Below are positions 1 through 17,544 of a DNA stretch of 64,000 bases, piece after piece; position 1 is the stretch's first letter, and each line of letters opens with the position of its first letter. The notes under the pieces are model-generated. The model made no database searches. It was not told where the DNA came from and saw only the letters and a program-made list of their open reading frames with translations. The DNA comes from Gorsachius magnificus (taxonomy: Eukaryota > Chordata > Aves > Pelecaniformes > Ardeidae). The position numbers and the translations under genes are program-made. The stretch covers positions 62,386,599-62,450,598 of the forward strand of contig CM067084.1 of assembly GCA_034008185.1 (NCBI GenBank), read 5' to 3'.

Positions 1-335
1 CCATCTGAAAGAATAAGTGTGCTAACAGAAATTCAGCATTACTCATAATTTTTTGTCTAAGTGGCAATCCAAGCATAACAAGTGAGCTTTCAAAACCTTA
101 GTAGGATTTGTGCTGCTGCCCCCAGACACACACACCCTGAAAGGGAATAAAGGCTTTTTCTTCACATTACGATTATTGCAAGTCCCAAAAGATGCATCTG
201 AAATGCTAGATATAATTTTGGTCCTTTTGACTTTGATCCAACCCTGTTTGATTTCAGCACTCTCCTCCCACCCGACTCTAAAATCCCATGCCTCCACAAT
301 TTTTCCCCTTTCTTTTTACTGAGCTCACCACTTAC
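1..335 (-). other. STIM2: STIM2 intron 10, partial
   Basis: Intronic sequence after the exon 10 donor. It is moderately AT-rich. I see no exon with splice sites, no repeat and no conserved motif in it. Confidence 0.85.
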
Positions 336-574
336 CATGAAACTGTGAAACTATTGGAGGAGTATCTTCATCTAAGTCATCAACTCCCCCTGCAATTGGG
401 TAAGGAGGAATGGAAACTCGAGGCATAACTACCCAGCTGTGATCAGAGTAGAGAGAGGAGGTCAAGCTTGGTAGCCCAGAATTGTGTGCTATTTGAAAAC
501 CACAAATCTTCTCAATCTGTTGCCATCGATAAAGACGCTCTCGCAAACACGTCGTTAACTCAGAGAGTGCTTTC
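336..574 (-). CDS. STIM2: STIM2 exon 10: CC3 and acidic inhibitory segment
   Basis: 239 nt. The acceptor is tcttcag|GAAAGC and the donor CATG|gtaagt. It starts by completing a Lys codon, then gives the CC3 helix KALSELTTCLRERLYRWQQ and EKICGFQIAHNSGLPSLTS, the SOAR tail SLYSDHSWVVMPRVSIPPYP, and the acidic DDLDEDTPPIVSQFH. The acidic cluster corresponds to the segment needed for Ca2+-dependent inactivation of Orai in STIM1. The reading frame continues into an exon beyond the left edge; it does not end here. Confidence 0.98.
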
Positions 575-2089
<1,515 letters not shown>

Positions 2090-2162
2090 TCAAAATTGAA
2101 CAAAAATATGAGAAAATACATGGCATATTTGTTAAAAGTTGCAGTCCTCAGTATAGGAAAAT

Positions 2163-2430
2163 ATGTCCAGCAACAGGGCAAGAGGCAATGGGCACAAACC
2201 AAAACACAAGAGGTTCCGTCTGAATATCAGGAAACACTTTTTCACCGTGAGGGTGACTGAGCACTGGCACAGGTTGCCCAGGGAGGTGGTAGAGTCTCCA
2301 TCCTTGGACATATTCAGAAGCTGCCTGGACATGGTCCTGAGCAACCTGTTCTAGATGATCCTGCTTGAGCAGGTGGGGTTGGACAAGATGACCTCCAGAA
2401 GTCCCTTCCAACCTCAACCATTCTGTGGTA
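2163..2430 (+). mobile_element. CR1 LINE 3' fragment (in intron 6)
   Basis: About 270 bp in plus orientation, antisense to STIM2. It carries the 3' end of a CR1 non-LTR retrotransposon: the degraded C-terminus of the reverse-transcriptase ORF (GGAAACACTTTTTCACCGTG through GGGAGGTGGTAGAGTCTCC), then the 3' UTR words GACCTCCAGAAGTCCCTTCC and CAACCATTCTGTG. It is diverged from the other copies in the window, with frame breaks, so it is older or of another subfamily. It is heavily 5'-truncated, as most CR1 copies are. Confidence 0.85.
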
Positions 2431-5336
<2,906 letters not shown>

Positions 5337-5448
5337 CTGGGAAGTGTTGTTCCATTGACATTGCTGTCTCTAAAATTCTTTTCGTATTGGGGCAGTTCAA
5401 CAAATTCTGACAGCCACTGAAGGGTGTCCTCTTGAGTCCAGTTATGAA
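5337..5448 (-). CDS. STIM2: STIM2 exon 4: SAM domain, first half
   Basis: 112 nt, phase 1 in and phase 2 out. The acceptor is ttccag|TTCATAAC and the donor CCCAG|gtgaat. It encodes VHNWTQEDTLQWL followed by the SAM helices FVELPQYEKNFRDSNV and GTTLP. The N-x-T sequon at NWT is a likely luminal N-glycosylation site. From memory of mammalian STIM2, several positions differ here (for example Ser in QWLSEF), which is ordinary divergence. Confidence 0.97.
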
Positions 5449-6584
5449 CTGGAAGAAAAAAAAAAAAAATCAGTTTCATTACCTTCAATTTTTTTAAAAA
5501 TCAATAGCAAGACAAGCAGCAGAAAAAAGCAGGTTACAGTGAGCAAGAGGGTTTAGCCAGATATAATTGCAGAAAAATTAGCATTAACATTCACCAAGGT
5601 GTTTCTGGCATTTTGCCTTTTTCATTATATGCTTCTCAGAGGAAGCTTAGGCAAACTATAAACAAACTAGCATGGAACCAATAGAAACATTTCTTTATTA
5701 AAAATTCCACAGAATAATTTAGTGTTTTGCTTTAGTTTAAATCAGGACAGCATGACTTTTATCTACTTAAACTGATCTCAGCCTCAATCCTTTTGTCCTT
5801 GCTACCCTTACAGAAATAAACACGTCAGCAGGTGCTGTAACCATTTAAGGCAAAGTACCAAGATCTTTCCCAGGATGATGGCTTAAGAACTTGTTTTCAC
5901 AAGAATCTTCACAGAGGCTCATGCCTACTACCACAAAACAAGCGCAGAGAAGAGAGGAAGAAAGGAGATTGAAAGAAAATACTGAAAGAGAGCAGAAATT
6001 TTAACAGGAAAACAATTAAAACTCTCTCAAATATGCCCAAACCAGCTGTATCACATGCAATAACATTCCCACTAAGAAAAAAAAAATATGTAGAGAACAA
6101 TCAACAGTTTTCCTGTATAACAGCAATCTACATAAACTTCATAGCTACAGACGCTCTAAGAAAATAAGGAAATACTACCCATAGATTTTACAAAAAAAAA
6201 AGCCCATGCACCACATGCTTTTGGCCCTTACAGGCTAACCTACTACAGCTTACAGCTTCACACTGGCAAAGTTGAAGGGAAATTTTCCTCTCCACTTATG
6301 AAGTCTGCAAAAGTTTGTCTGCACGTGAAAGTAGTAAAGTGACAGCCGCCTCCTGGACACACGTATCTTTGCATGAACAAATATCTTTTTCTTTAAACAT
6401 TGCTGTCTCTAAAAGTACTTTCACGTGACAATGCTAGGCAGAGATTTCTTTAGAAACCCTATCATAAGGACACATCCTCAGTGGTGAATTTTGACAATAA
6501 TCCTTTAGAAAGAGCTACTGAAACCTTGACAGGTAAGCTGCAGGCAATGGAAATTTTTATGAGTTCAAGTAGGGTGGTAATGTT
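5449..6584 (-). other. STIM2: STIM2 intron 3, downstream part (5' on plus)
   Basis: AT-rich intron between exon 4 and a CR1 insertion. A short A-run lies at the exon 4 acceptor, where it is the sense-strand polypyrimidine tract. I see no gene, RNA or transposon, though the CR1 may begin nearer 6500. Confidence 0.75.
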
Positions 6585-7383
6585 GATCTGCTTGAGGGTA
6601 GGAAGGCTCTGCAGAGGGACTGGGGCAGGCTGGATCGATGGGCCGAGGCCAGTTGTGTGAGGTTTAACAAGGCCAAGTGCCGGATCCTGCACTTGGGTCA
6701 CAACAACCCCATGCAACGCTACAGGCTTGGGGGTAAGTGGCTGGAAAACTGCCTGGATAGGGATCATGGGGTACTGGTTGACAGCCAGCTGAACATGAGC
6801 CAGCAGTGAGCCCAGGTGGCCAAGGCGGCAAACGGCATCCTGGCTTGTATGAGGAAGAGCATGGCCAGCAGGAGTAGGGAAGCGCAGTTGGCACTGGTGA
6901 GGCTGCACCTCGAATACTGTGTTCAGTTTTGGGCCCCTCACTACAGTAAAGACATTGAGGTGCTGGAACATATCCAGAGGAGAGCAACAAAGCTGGTGAG
7001 GGGTCTGGAGCAAAGCCTTATGAGGAGCGGCTGAGGCAGGTTCTTCAGCCTGGAGAAAATGAGGCTGAGGGGAGACCTTATCGCCCTCTACAACTACGTG
7101 AAAGGAGGCTGTAGTGAGGTGGGGGTCGGTCTCTTCTCCCAGGTAACAAGCGATAGGATGAGGGGAAATGGTCTGAAGTTGTGCCAGGGCAGGTTTAAGT
7201 TAGACATTAGGAAAAATTTCCTCACTGAAAGGGTTATCAAGCATTGGAACAGGCTGGAGGTATTTAAAAGACATGTAGGTGTGGCACTTAGGGATGTGGT
7301 TCAGTGGTGGACTTGGCAGTGTTAGGTTAACAGTTGGACTCTATGATCTTTAAGGTCTTTTCCAACCTAAATGATTCTATGTT
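6585..7383 (+). mobile_element. CR1 LINE, about 800 bp, 5'-truncated
   Basis: The longest CR1 in the window, plus orientation (antisense to STIM2), in intron 3. From left to right it reads through the C-terminal region of the CR1 reverse-transcriptase ORF, including segments encoding [47 protein letters not shown] and [20 protein letters not shown]. It ends in the 3' UTR words TTTTCCAACCTAAATGATTC and ATG. Frameshifts and stops break the ORF, so it is inactive. The left limit is approximate. Similarity to the minus-strand copies at 36.3 and 46.0 kb suggests related subfamilies. Confidence 0.95.
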
Positions 7384-10300
7384 GTGTCCTTTTAAATGAC
7401 CAGTCACCATTTAAGCTAAGCATAATCAATGCAGACAGTCAAGTCTTGTTCTGGGATTTCAGGGTCTGAATCTCTGCCCATGCACATATTTCACAATTTA
7501 TTATGTAAAAGAATTCTGGTGTATTCCAACTTTTCCAGGTGGAACCAGACCCTAAACTACCCTGTCCTCCCTTTCCTGCAGCACCACAGTGGAACCCTGG
7601 GAGATTGATTTATGTCAGTGAAAACAGTCAGACTAGTTCTTTTTGTTCACATCTTCTACCTGCTATATATTGGTAAGAAGTATTGTTTGACTTGTCTCCA
7701 ATAAGACCTCATGAGTAACAGACATGTTTATTCTACAACAGCATACAGTACTGAGAGGCAAATTGGCTTTTCTTCAGCAGAAGCAGCTACAGTCTACTGA
7801 AACATGACACAGGACAAGTGATATACACCAGGTGTACTGAAAGTCAAGCAGGCCAGCTGAAATTCATCTCTGTCAGCATTGCCAATTAGGATGTGTCAGC
7901 TCTACTAATTAGCAGAGGTTGTAACTTTTCCTTAGTTTAAACACTCAAAAAGTATATAGTGCTTCGGACAGTTGGGGAGCAACTGCCAAGTACTTTAAGT
8001 TTAGTGCTATATGCATTTAAGAATAGTCATATCATCCTTCCCTTTCACACCTATTTTCACAAATATATATCTTGAGAGAAAGGATGTCAGCAACATGCCT
8101 TGGGCAGGCAGGTGTAGAAGCCACCATATTTACACCCCAGCACAACACACTGTCTCTAGACTTGCACCAGCTGTTCTATTTCAGATCACATATTTGGGGT
8201 TTTGGGGGTTTGGTTTGGTTTGTTTTAAACTGCTATAACAACATGCCTGAAGGTAAAGACCACAAAAGTAGCTTCAAACTGGCCCTGTATGAAAGTTGCT
8301 CCTTGCTAACCCACACTAATGGCTGATTAGTAGATCAGGCTATATATCACTTTTTCGTGTAGATTTATCACGTAGCACAGTGCTTCAGGGCAGGGAGGCA
8401 TGAAGTTAAACAACATTACAGTGTCAGCCTCAGTACTCCCTACAGGCCTCCTCCTCCTTTCAGAAATCAAGTTACATTTGATAAGAGTATTTCCTGGTAA
8501 GGAATGAACGACAGCCATATATTAGGTTTAAAGTTGAGAACAGGCTGACCAGGCGGTATAGAAACACACAAGATTATTCTGTATCAAGCACACACAAGGA
8601 TTCAAAAGTTAGTTTTGTTTTAGCAGGACCTTCAGCAGCAACATGAAATATGCTGCCGCCAGTAGGTTTTTAAACAGCATGGAAAAGCAAGAGAGAGGAA
8701 AGAGCCTGACTGTCTTTTCAGCAGCTTAGCATTACAACTCTTGCTCCCTCTCGCACAGAAGGGCCAGTCTGCAGTACTGCACCGCTCTGGCCTGGAACAG
8801 CAACCAGTATTATGTAACTCATCCTTGGCCAAGCCCTGCTTGCATGCATTCCCAATCTCCAGATATTTAAAACCTGAGACAGCAAACGATTAAGAAAGTG
8901 CAAGGCAACCATAGCATCTCTGTGGAATGCAGTTTAGTCTAAGTTGCTGAAAGAATGCTTGTGCAACATTAGGTCAGGATACAACAGGTGATCACACATA
9001 CAAACATAAAGCCATTTTTTGCCTTTTTCCCCCCCCCAATAAATAAGCTACCAGGCTTCAGGTCACCTTCTACTTTCCACAGAGAAGGAAAAAGAGTTAA
9101 AGAAAAAAAAAGTACACACACAAGGCAGGGGAGAAGATTTTTTGTAGTATAGGGCAGTCTATAGGACATACTACACAATAAAGGTCAAATATGCCACAAT
9201 GGTAAAGAAAAACTACTTTTTAAGGCAATTTGTAAAAACTACGTTTTGGTAGGACTCAGATTAGTCTGACAATAATAAACCATTAATGAACTCCAGGTTT
9301 GACCTCTTACAATTTTACTTTGCTAGGAAATCAAGTCCCAAGGGGCAATGCTACATCACCAAGAATGCAGCACCCTACCTATTCAGCAGGACAGGTCAGA
9401 GCTACCCAGCTGAATGCCCCCGTGCTGATTTTACAGACTCCCTTACTGTTCAGACTAAATACCTAAACACCTCTCCAGACTGCAAATTCATGTGATCTTA
9501 GCCCATTAGAGGGGCAAAAAAAGAGAAGGCAGACACCCTTGAGACACAGAACTTTCAAAGATAATTGTACAAAGACTGGCATCCAGACATCAGTACAACT
9601 GTTCGTCTGTCACCCTTGCTACACTCGTAACTACCACCTCTTCCAAGGCCCTTGTAGGAAAAGTACTGAAGATGCACCTTTGATTTTAACCCAGCAATAA
9701 CTACTAAGCTTGGTACTTTAGAATAGGTGAAAGGCTCTGTATATGTATAAATACTGCTTACTTAGAATGGAGAGGAGATAGTCAGAGCAAGTACCATACA
9801 ACAAGCATATACTGGCATTTGTATTTCAAGAACAGGCACACACAATAATACAAGAGGACTTTCAGAAAGCAGTGTTTTCTATAGTTTAAACAGCCATACT
9901 AGTTCCTAGCCATTCCTCTAAACATAGTTCTCTTGATAGACTTATGATACTAAAAAATTTCAGTGGTCATAAAAAGCATAAGTAACATCAACTAAACTGA
10001 CAGCCTTGTTTTGTACTAAAGGACTCACTGAAGCTGCACGGCAACATAGCAACAATTGGCTCGATGCTGATCTAAGCTATGATGTGATTCCTTCCATGCA
10101 GCTAAAACCTACAGCAGCCTTGAAATTCCTTTAGTTTGCACCAGTAGAGATCATGCCTTAAGGATTCTTCACCAGGTGGGGATACTGAAAGCCTGCCAAG
10201 TGCCAGAAATATTAAAAAGCAATATTCTGAAGCTTCCTTTTTTGTTAGGCAATTTTTAAAGCTTTGAACGGAGCCAATCCTCAGGGTTCCATTCACTGTA

Positions 10301-12172
10301 TAATATCCTTCCCAAGCAATTACTTAGAAATAACCTTTGTTTTTCTTAATCCTAAAAGGACACCCCAAATAGCAATGGCACACTTACTATACCATAAACA
10401 GTGTTTTCACTTTCTTCCCTCAAATCTTATCTGTCTCACATCACCAATATTTTAAACAGAAGGCGACTTGAAACTATTTGACAAATGATTAAGACAAACA
10501 TCCACATAAAGGAAGCCTTATGGGAAGGAATGGGCAATTCTACTCAGCATAAACTAAGCAGCAATAGATTCAGATGTTTCTGCATAAGCACTAATGGACA
10601 CTGTCAAGTGCACTATTTAGAGCTTGTAATTCTCACACAGATACCTCAGACTAATTCACAAAGTTTCAAATTATTGATACTGTCATTTATACTACCTTGC
10701 ACCCTCTTCTTTAATGCTGTCAAACTGCACTGAACTGCACTCTAAACTAGCAGCACATAAGAAACAAATAAACCAAAATTCCTAAAGCATCTAGACAGGA
10801 AAAGCAGTGTTTTCCATGTTTCTTAATACTAAATGAAGGTAGTTTATTATCTGAGAGGCTTCATGCTTTCTAACAGTCATCAGACCACTGTTAACACTGC
10901 TTGGGAGTCCCATTCTAAGGGCTTCCCTCTGGTGCAACTTTAGTTTCCTCAACAGGATGCACAGTAAAGCTATTAAAAGCAGACACAATAAGTCCAGACA
11001 TTCCTCTCAAAATCTTGTTAGTCTTACTCACAATGACCACTACATGCAACAAACATGGAAAAAAGATAAACACAATAGGCAAATTAGATACTTCTGATAT
11101 CACTATAGCCTAAATTTTTGAAGAGTTACTCATAAGGCAGATGAAGAATTGTAGGGAATTTTCTCTGCTAAGTTAGTTGCAGTATTTTCACTGAACAAGA
11201 TCTTTACTGAATAAGCATTTGCAGAATATGTGCAGAGACGAGGCTAAAAATCACTGGTTAGAACGTAGTTATTTACAACACAGCAAATACTTAACCAGTA
11301 CATTATCTCAGTATACACTTAAATGACTTCCTACATCAGCAGAATGAGCCAATGGTGTCTTCCTACTTTCATTCCTACTTTTAGTTGTTTGACTAATACC
11401 AACTTTTGGATCTCTACCTGCTGAGCATTATCACAACACCTTCTGAATGGGGCAGGAGTTAAGTATTTTTCTCCTAACAACTGTAACATTCTGGACTTCT
11501 GGAAATTTCTTTTTTAATCCCTACATCCTGGAACATATTTGGCAATGAATACTGTACTGCTCATTAAGTACTGTCTTCTGATATTTGGAGTATTTGGCTC
11601 AACTTATTTCATTCAAATCAAAGTGGAGGAGGGATGGTAGTGTTGGCAGGTCAGTCCATTTTCCTGTATCTCAAGTTTAAAAAGACCTTCCAAAATGCTT
11701 TGGACTAAGAATTCTAGCTCTTAGTAGCCCAAAGAAAGTTTACATCAAAGTGGAAGCACATTGGACTTTCCACTTAATACTATGTACAGTATATCACAGT
11801 TAATACAATAAGTGTTTAAAAACAGCTTGCCAGCAGCCTTAAGGGCTTACTAAATCAAAAACATGTTTATCTGGAATTCAGCGCTTGCAACAGTCACCTT
11901 CATAAATTACAACCTCTCATTGATAAGCATGTAAGCTAGCTTAGTTTATTTACAATACCCCCAGCATGTCAAGAGGAAATTAACAGTAGCTGGACTGAAT
12001 GCGGTTTTGGTCAGGTTCATGCACCCCTATAAATAACAGTACCAAATCAGATTCATAAAGATGCTTTAAAAGAGGCCATCCATTTACTACTGTAAACGAC
12101 TTGGTGGAAAAATTGTTGAATTATGCCCGTTTCAATAACCACCATCATTTTTATCTACTCTTCTTTACCTAC
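7384..12172 (-). other. STIM2: STIM2 intron 3, remainder
   Basis: Unremarkable AT-rich intron up to exon 3. Short homopolymers only, such as a C-run near 9030-9038. Small open frames on both strands have no recognisable protein content. Confidence 0.8.
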
Positions 12173-12287
12173 CTTCAGAGGTTTTCCAGCGTTTCCACAG
12201 ATCCTCAATGGTGATGTGTTTGTCTTCTCTGTGCAGGTGACTATGTTTATTAGAGGCATCCTTGTATTGCATATCTTCCCTTAGAAA
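12173..12287 (-). CDS. STIM2: STIM2 exon 3: second (hidden) EF-hand
   Basis: 115 nt, 38 codons plus one base. The acceptor is cttcag|TTTC and the donor GAAG|gtaggt. The peptide begins FLREDMQYKD and ends EDLWKRWKTSE. It holds the His-rich loop around NKHSHLHRED and the helix ITIEDLWKRW, which in STIM structures forms the non-canonical, Ca2+-free partner of the EF-hand and packs against the SAM domain. Frame and phase join exactly to exons 2 and 4. Confidence 0.97.
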
Positions 12288-13755
12288 CTGAAGAAATGGG
12301 AAAACATCTTAAATGCCAAAATAGCACACTCTAAACAGAAACTACAAGGAAATCAGGCAGAGGAGAATCTTTACTATCTATTCCCTGTGCAAGCAACACA
12401 CAATTCATACAAGTTGACTACATGAAACACTCAGAAAGCAAGTTAAACACTTATAGGATATGATTTTTACAACGATTAAATCCTAGAAAAACTGATGGTG
12501 CAGTTGGTAGCATACTAGGTTTAACAACATCATTAGTATGCCTTAGATTTACAGTGTTTACAAGAATGCACCACACGAGTCATACTGCTTAATTCTCTAT
12601 TCTGAACACATTTAAACAACTTCACCTACTTGAAGATAAGACCATGTAAGATTTGAAAATGTGCCAGTCCTTTATGGATGAGTAATACCTGATTCCTGCT
12701 ATGCCAGTTAAATGCAACTGTTTGAAGGATGAGAGAAAGGTGTTGACTAAGTATTACTAAAGTCTTTTGATTATACAACAAAAGTCTGACATCTGTTTCA
12801 TCAAATTAAAAAACAGAAGTCATCCTAGGGCCACTTTTCTTCTTGCTAATCATACCTCAGTGCTCATACTCCAAGTACAGCAGCATTACACAAAGCTACT
12901 TCACTTGCAGTAATTAATAGTAAGCCTATGTCTAAACACCACACTTTTCCTTTTAGGAAACATGATAAAAAGGAAGATTCTGCAATCATGTCATACATTG
13001 CAGTGTTGTATCAGTATTTCACAAGTCATTACAAATGGATTCTCCAAATAGATACAAGAAAAAAAGCATGGAACTGTAAAACCCATTTTATTTTTATTTT
13101 ATACAGGCCTAGAAAAGTTGGAATACTGGTTAGCAAACCAACTTCCATTAGTAGTGGAAACCCTTCATAGGTATCAGCCCCTAAAAGCACAGCATGAGCA
13201 GTCTCTGCGGGTGGAGACCTTAGTATTAGTACCAGAAAACTAACATGAGCACCAAGTAATCTTCCACAGTAGATTGTTAGCTTTCTTCAGTTCATGAAGG
13301 ATAAGCTGCTCAAACAAAAACAACTATAGTTAGTCATGACAGCTAACTCAAAAAACAGCTTTTTATGTGGCTGGTCGTTTATCACCACCACTTCAAGCAG
13401 CGGTGAGGAAGAAGGCCAAGCTAGCAATGCACTGCCAAAGAGCCCGCTTCTAAAAATTCAGTCCTGGTAATAAGTTATCTGCAGAGCTTCCTGCACAGAC
13501 CCCATTTCTAACAAATCTAGAGATGATGTCATTCAAGAAACTGCAGGAGAGACTGAAAAGTATTCAATGTTAAACCATAATATTAACTCTTCATAAAAAG
13601 AGACAGTGTATTATAGCAGAAATACGCAAGAAAAATCTAACACCAATTTCCCCTTATTAAAAATGTAATTCTTACTAGGAAGTAAGGGAATCTAAAAATA
13701 TGGGAAGGGATTCAAGCTCCTCCTCTAACTGCTAGACTTGGGATAAAGTACTAGT
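12288..13755 (-). other. STIM2: STIM2 intron 2, part adjacent to exon 3
   Basis: AT-rich intron between exon 3 and the LTR insertion. Nothing recognised beyond the exon 3 acceptor (cttcag). Confidence 0.8.
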
Positions 13756-14439
13756 TGCCTTCCTGGGCTGGCTGCAGCTGGGAGAGAGTTCAATTTTCTT
13801 CATAGTAGCCAGTATGGGGCTATGTTTTGGATTTGCACTGGAAACAGCATTGATAACACGAGGATGTGTTAGTTACTGCTGAGCAGGGCTTAACAGAGTC
13901 AAGGCCTTCTCTGCTCCTCACCCCACCCCACCAACGGGGAGGCTGGGGGGGGCACAAGAAGCTGGGAGGGGGCACAGCTGGGACAGCTGACCCCAATTGG
14001 CCAAAGGGCTATACCACATCATGTGATGTCACGCTCAGGGGGTGGGGGGATGGGGGGGGGGAGTTCATGTCATGTGATGGAGCCCTGCTTTCCTGGGGCT
14101 GGCTGAGCACCTGCCTGCCCATGGGAAGCAGTGAATGAATTCCTCGTTTTGCTTCGCTTGCATGCACAGCTTTTGCTTTACCTATTAAACTGGCTTTATC
14201 TCAATCCATGAGTTTTCTCAATTTTACTCTTCTGATTCTCTCCCCCATCCCACCAGGGGGGAGTGAGCAAAGGGCTGGGTGGCACTTGGTTGCCAGCTGG
14301 GGTATAGAGCACATTTTTTACATCTTGCCCTGCCCAGACTGGCCCAAGGGCTACAGCATGAACTATCTCTTGCTTAACTTGTTCAAACACTTGTTGCCCA
14401 GGGCCCCATTTGAAATGGGGCTGGGGTTAAACCACAACA
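13756..14439 (+). mobile_element. Solo LTR of an avian endogenous retrovirus, degraded
   Basis: About 684 bp with TG...CA ends, plus orientation, antisense to STIM2. The start region (GGCTGGCTGCAGCTGGGAGA), the word ATGTTTTGGATTTGCACTGG, the GACAGCTGACCCCAATTGGC block, an ATTAAA polyadenylation-type signal at 14184-14189 followed by CTTTATCTCAATCCATGAG, and the closing GGGGTTAAACCACAACA match an LTR common in bird genomes. No gag, pol or env sequence and no second LTR flank it, so it is a solo LTR. The TATA region appears replaced by G-runs (about 14038-14062), so promoter activity is doubtful. No clear target-site duplication is left. Its 3' end is interrupted by an extra segment (14304-14419). 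Confidence 0.88.
14304..14419. repeat. 116-bp segment splitting the LTR 3' end
   Basis: The usual LTR ending (GCCAGCTGGGGTTAAACCAC) is interrupted after GCTGGGGT (14296-14303). The same 8 bases recur at 14420-14427, after which the LTR end resumes. The 116-bp insert finishes in a hairpin, GCCCCATTT G AAATGGGGC. The 8-bp duplication fits a target-site duplication of hAT-like size, but no terminal inverted repeats are evident; it could equally be an LTR subfamily variant. Confidence 0.5.
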
Positions 14440-17400
14440 CTTCCCTAATGCAATTATAAAACCATACAAGTCTTTTGGTTCCAAATACAGATTGGATGCA
14501 AACCCTCCCTCCTTCATCTACCACTTAAACTTTTTTTTGATTGTCAGACATTAGCTTTCTAAAGCCTTCTGATTCCTAAAATAGTTCCACTTAGCCCATA
14601 CAAATTGCATGAGCATTTTTAACTCCTCTTCCCTATGCGTATGAGAAAGGCATAAATACAGATACATATTCACATGTATATACATGAGAAATATAGGAGA
14701 AATTTATGAAATACGTGAGAACAATTGAAAATAGCAGCCTGTTGGGGCAGAGATAATTACAGAACTGCTGAAACACCATGGACCAGCAACTGTAAAAAGA
14801 TACAATAAGCACAGAAGAGGACTGATCACTGTAACTGTATGCAAATGTAAAAATATCTGCTGCATAACCTCTCTCGTGTATTCCAACTGAGTACTTCCCA
14901 AATTGGCACAACTACCACGAAGCTGGCAATTTCCACAGCTAACATGCAATCAAAGGTAGATTAGGTAGATTATCTTGTTTGCTCCCACTCCGTGTTTATT
15001 AAAGGGTAAACTGAAGAAAAAGAACCAAAGAGTAAGAAAACAAAACATTTTCTTATCCATTAATGTCTCTAAGCCTTTCCAGATTAAAGTACAGTCTCAC
15101 ATTGGAACAGCAGCAAAGAACTGATGTTTGCCCACCTCATCTTTTCCCTTCAGATTGCTAGTACCTGCTGTCAATTACCATCCCCAATGTCTTTTGGGAA
15201 CTTGTAAAAAACGTGCTACAGAGTAAAATGTATTACAGGTCCCTCCCTGTAAAGACTACCTCCCTTCATATGGGGGTTAATGTACACATTAACACTCACT
15301 CTTCAGCTTTCCAGTGACTGGTGATGCTCTGCCCTTGGAGACTCCAAGTGTCAGGCATGGGCAAATGTAGGCCTATCAAGTTTCCAAAGAGGAACGGAAT
15401 GGAATATATGCTGTATGTCAAGGTTTCAGCACATTTGCTTCTCCTCAGCTAAAACTCATACTGCAGATCAGTTCTGTTCCTAAGAATTAAACTTGTTTCT
15501 ATCTTTATTGCTAGTTGTCAGGAAAGGTAAAATACTTTAGGATAAGAACATTTGAACAGTTACAGATGTTAAATCTGAACTGCTGTTAACAATACTACAT
15601 ACAGGGTTAGGAATAAAGACGAGAAGGAAGATGCCAACTGATAAACAGAAAAGCTTCTGGGTGTTACACCTCACCCCAAAGCACTATAAGGTAGTTTAAG
15701 AAAGAGTTCCGACTTTAAAAATGGGATGGACATAGGTAACCTTGGCACCCAGATAAGCGATGCAAAGAGCAGTTTATGGAAAACCTGCAGCATTTCATGT
15801 CGTTCTGCTATGGAGCCCGCAGAGGGAGCAAGAGTTAACGTATGAATTCACATTCTCAACACACTGCTGGAACACAATGGGCTATGCTAAGAAGTTGCGG
15901 GGAAAAAATGAAAAGCCTGATTTCATATTTCATCAGAAATACAGAAAACAAATCCAAGTTCGATACATAAGATTTCCCGGGAGAAGATGACAACAGTGGA
16001 AAAGATCTGGTTTATACCAAGCGACTGTTTAGAGACAGAGTAGCTGACCAAGTCCCTTTTTTAAAAGGGACTGTCAACACACAAACTTGTGAGCAGTTTG
16101 CATTTAGTAATCGGTACGCAGTTACTCCTGGCATGGAGAGATTACACATTTACAGGAATTTCTTCCATTAAAGAGAGCCCCTCTTCTGTTCAATGCTACC
16201 CATATTGCTTCCCAGACAACTTCCTCAACCAGGTTCTCTAATACCGGATGGCCACGATGGTAAAGTTATAGTGTGCACAGCTAGAAAGAGGCCATCATGT
16301 TTCAAAGAATGAATGCATTTACTAATGAAGAGACATATGACATCATTAAACATCTTTCTTCTGTTTAAAAAGATCTTTGTTTCAAAACTGGCCTAATATG
16401 GAAGTTCTCCTTTAAGAAAAGGACCTGCATCCTAAATTAAAGAAGGCCACAAAAACAGAACAACTCTGGTAAAAAGAGAGTATTTTTCTGTTCCTTGTCA
16501 TGGCAGATAATCTCTCTTCTGTTACCCTGGTCATTAAGTACACAAAGAAAAGGTTAGAAAAATAACTCTAAATCAGGAGGTTAAAAGAATAAGCTCTAAC
16601 AAAAAACATCTAAGTATTATCTTAGCCAACATAATTACTCAAGAGGGAGAAGGCCTTTTAAGATTACAAAGTTGAAACCAAGAAAGCAGCAGATAAGTTA
16701 CCTAAAAACTCTGGGTGAAACAAAAAAAATCATTTGTCAAAGTAGTTACTTCAAAAACAAGTAGAGAGTAAAAACACACCACACCTAGACTCAAAACTGG
16801 AGTTTTGAGTATCATTAAGTACGTGAGTATCATAAGTACATATATCAAAAATATAACAACTGTGCCTCTACAAAAATTCACACTCCAAAGCACAAGGGTC
16901 AGCAGTGTAATAGGTAGAGAGGAAACTTTCTCCTCCCTGGAGGGGACAGGACTTGTAGAGCTCTGTAAAAGAATTACAAGGTCAGGTACGCCACAACCTT
17001 CCTTCCTCTTCAGAAAGCCTTTAGTACCACAACATTCACCGAAATCTGGCAACTCATAACCAAAAACTAACCTGAAGCAAGAACCACAAAAAAAAATCCA
17101 ACCCTTCCAAAAGAGGAAAAAACCAACCAACAAAAGAGCATTAAATATGAAGTTGCAAGATGCTTGCTCCTTGAGGAGCAAACGAACAATTGCATACTTA
17201 TTCAAGTGTCAGTGGAAAAGTAAAATTAACCACACTCACTAACTGCAGAAGGAAGTACTTATATGCTGTGTTTATGTTTTGTTCTGGATGAAGGCTCAAG
17301 TTTATGATTTTCAGTTTCACCAACTTAAAATAGACCCTGTAACTGACAAGTTTACTTTAAGAGCAATTAGTAACATCTCCTGGCTAAGTACCACTGTCTT

Positions 17401-17544
17401 TGTTGAGCACATACTCCTTAAACAGTGTTATTTCCTTCAGGTTTATTCTTTCAAAATAAAACCTGCAAAAGTTATAACTTCACTTTTCCTATAATCCTAC
17501 CCTCAGATATAACCGGTCACTGTTAGCCAGCCTTTTAGTACATT

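Noticed and set aside
6585..7383. Reverse-transcriptase-like open frames as a host gene
   Set aside because: They are pieces of a frameshifted CR1 LINE.
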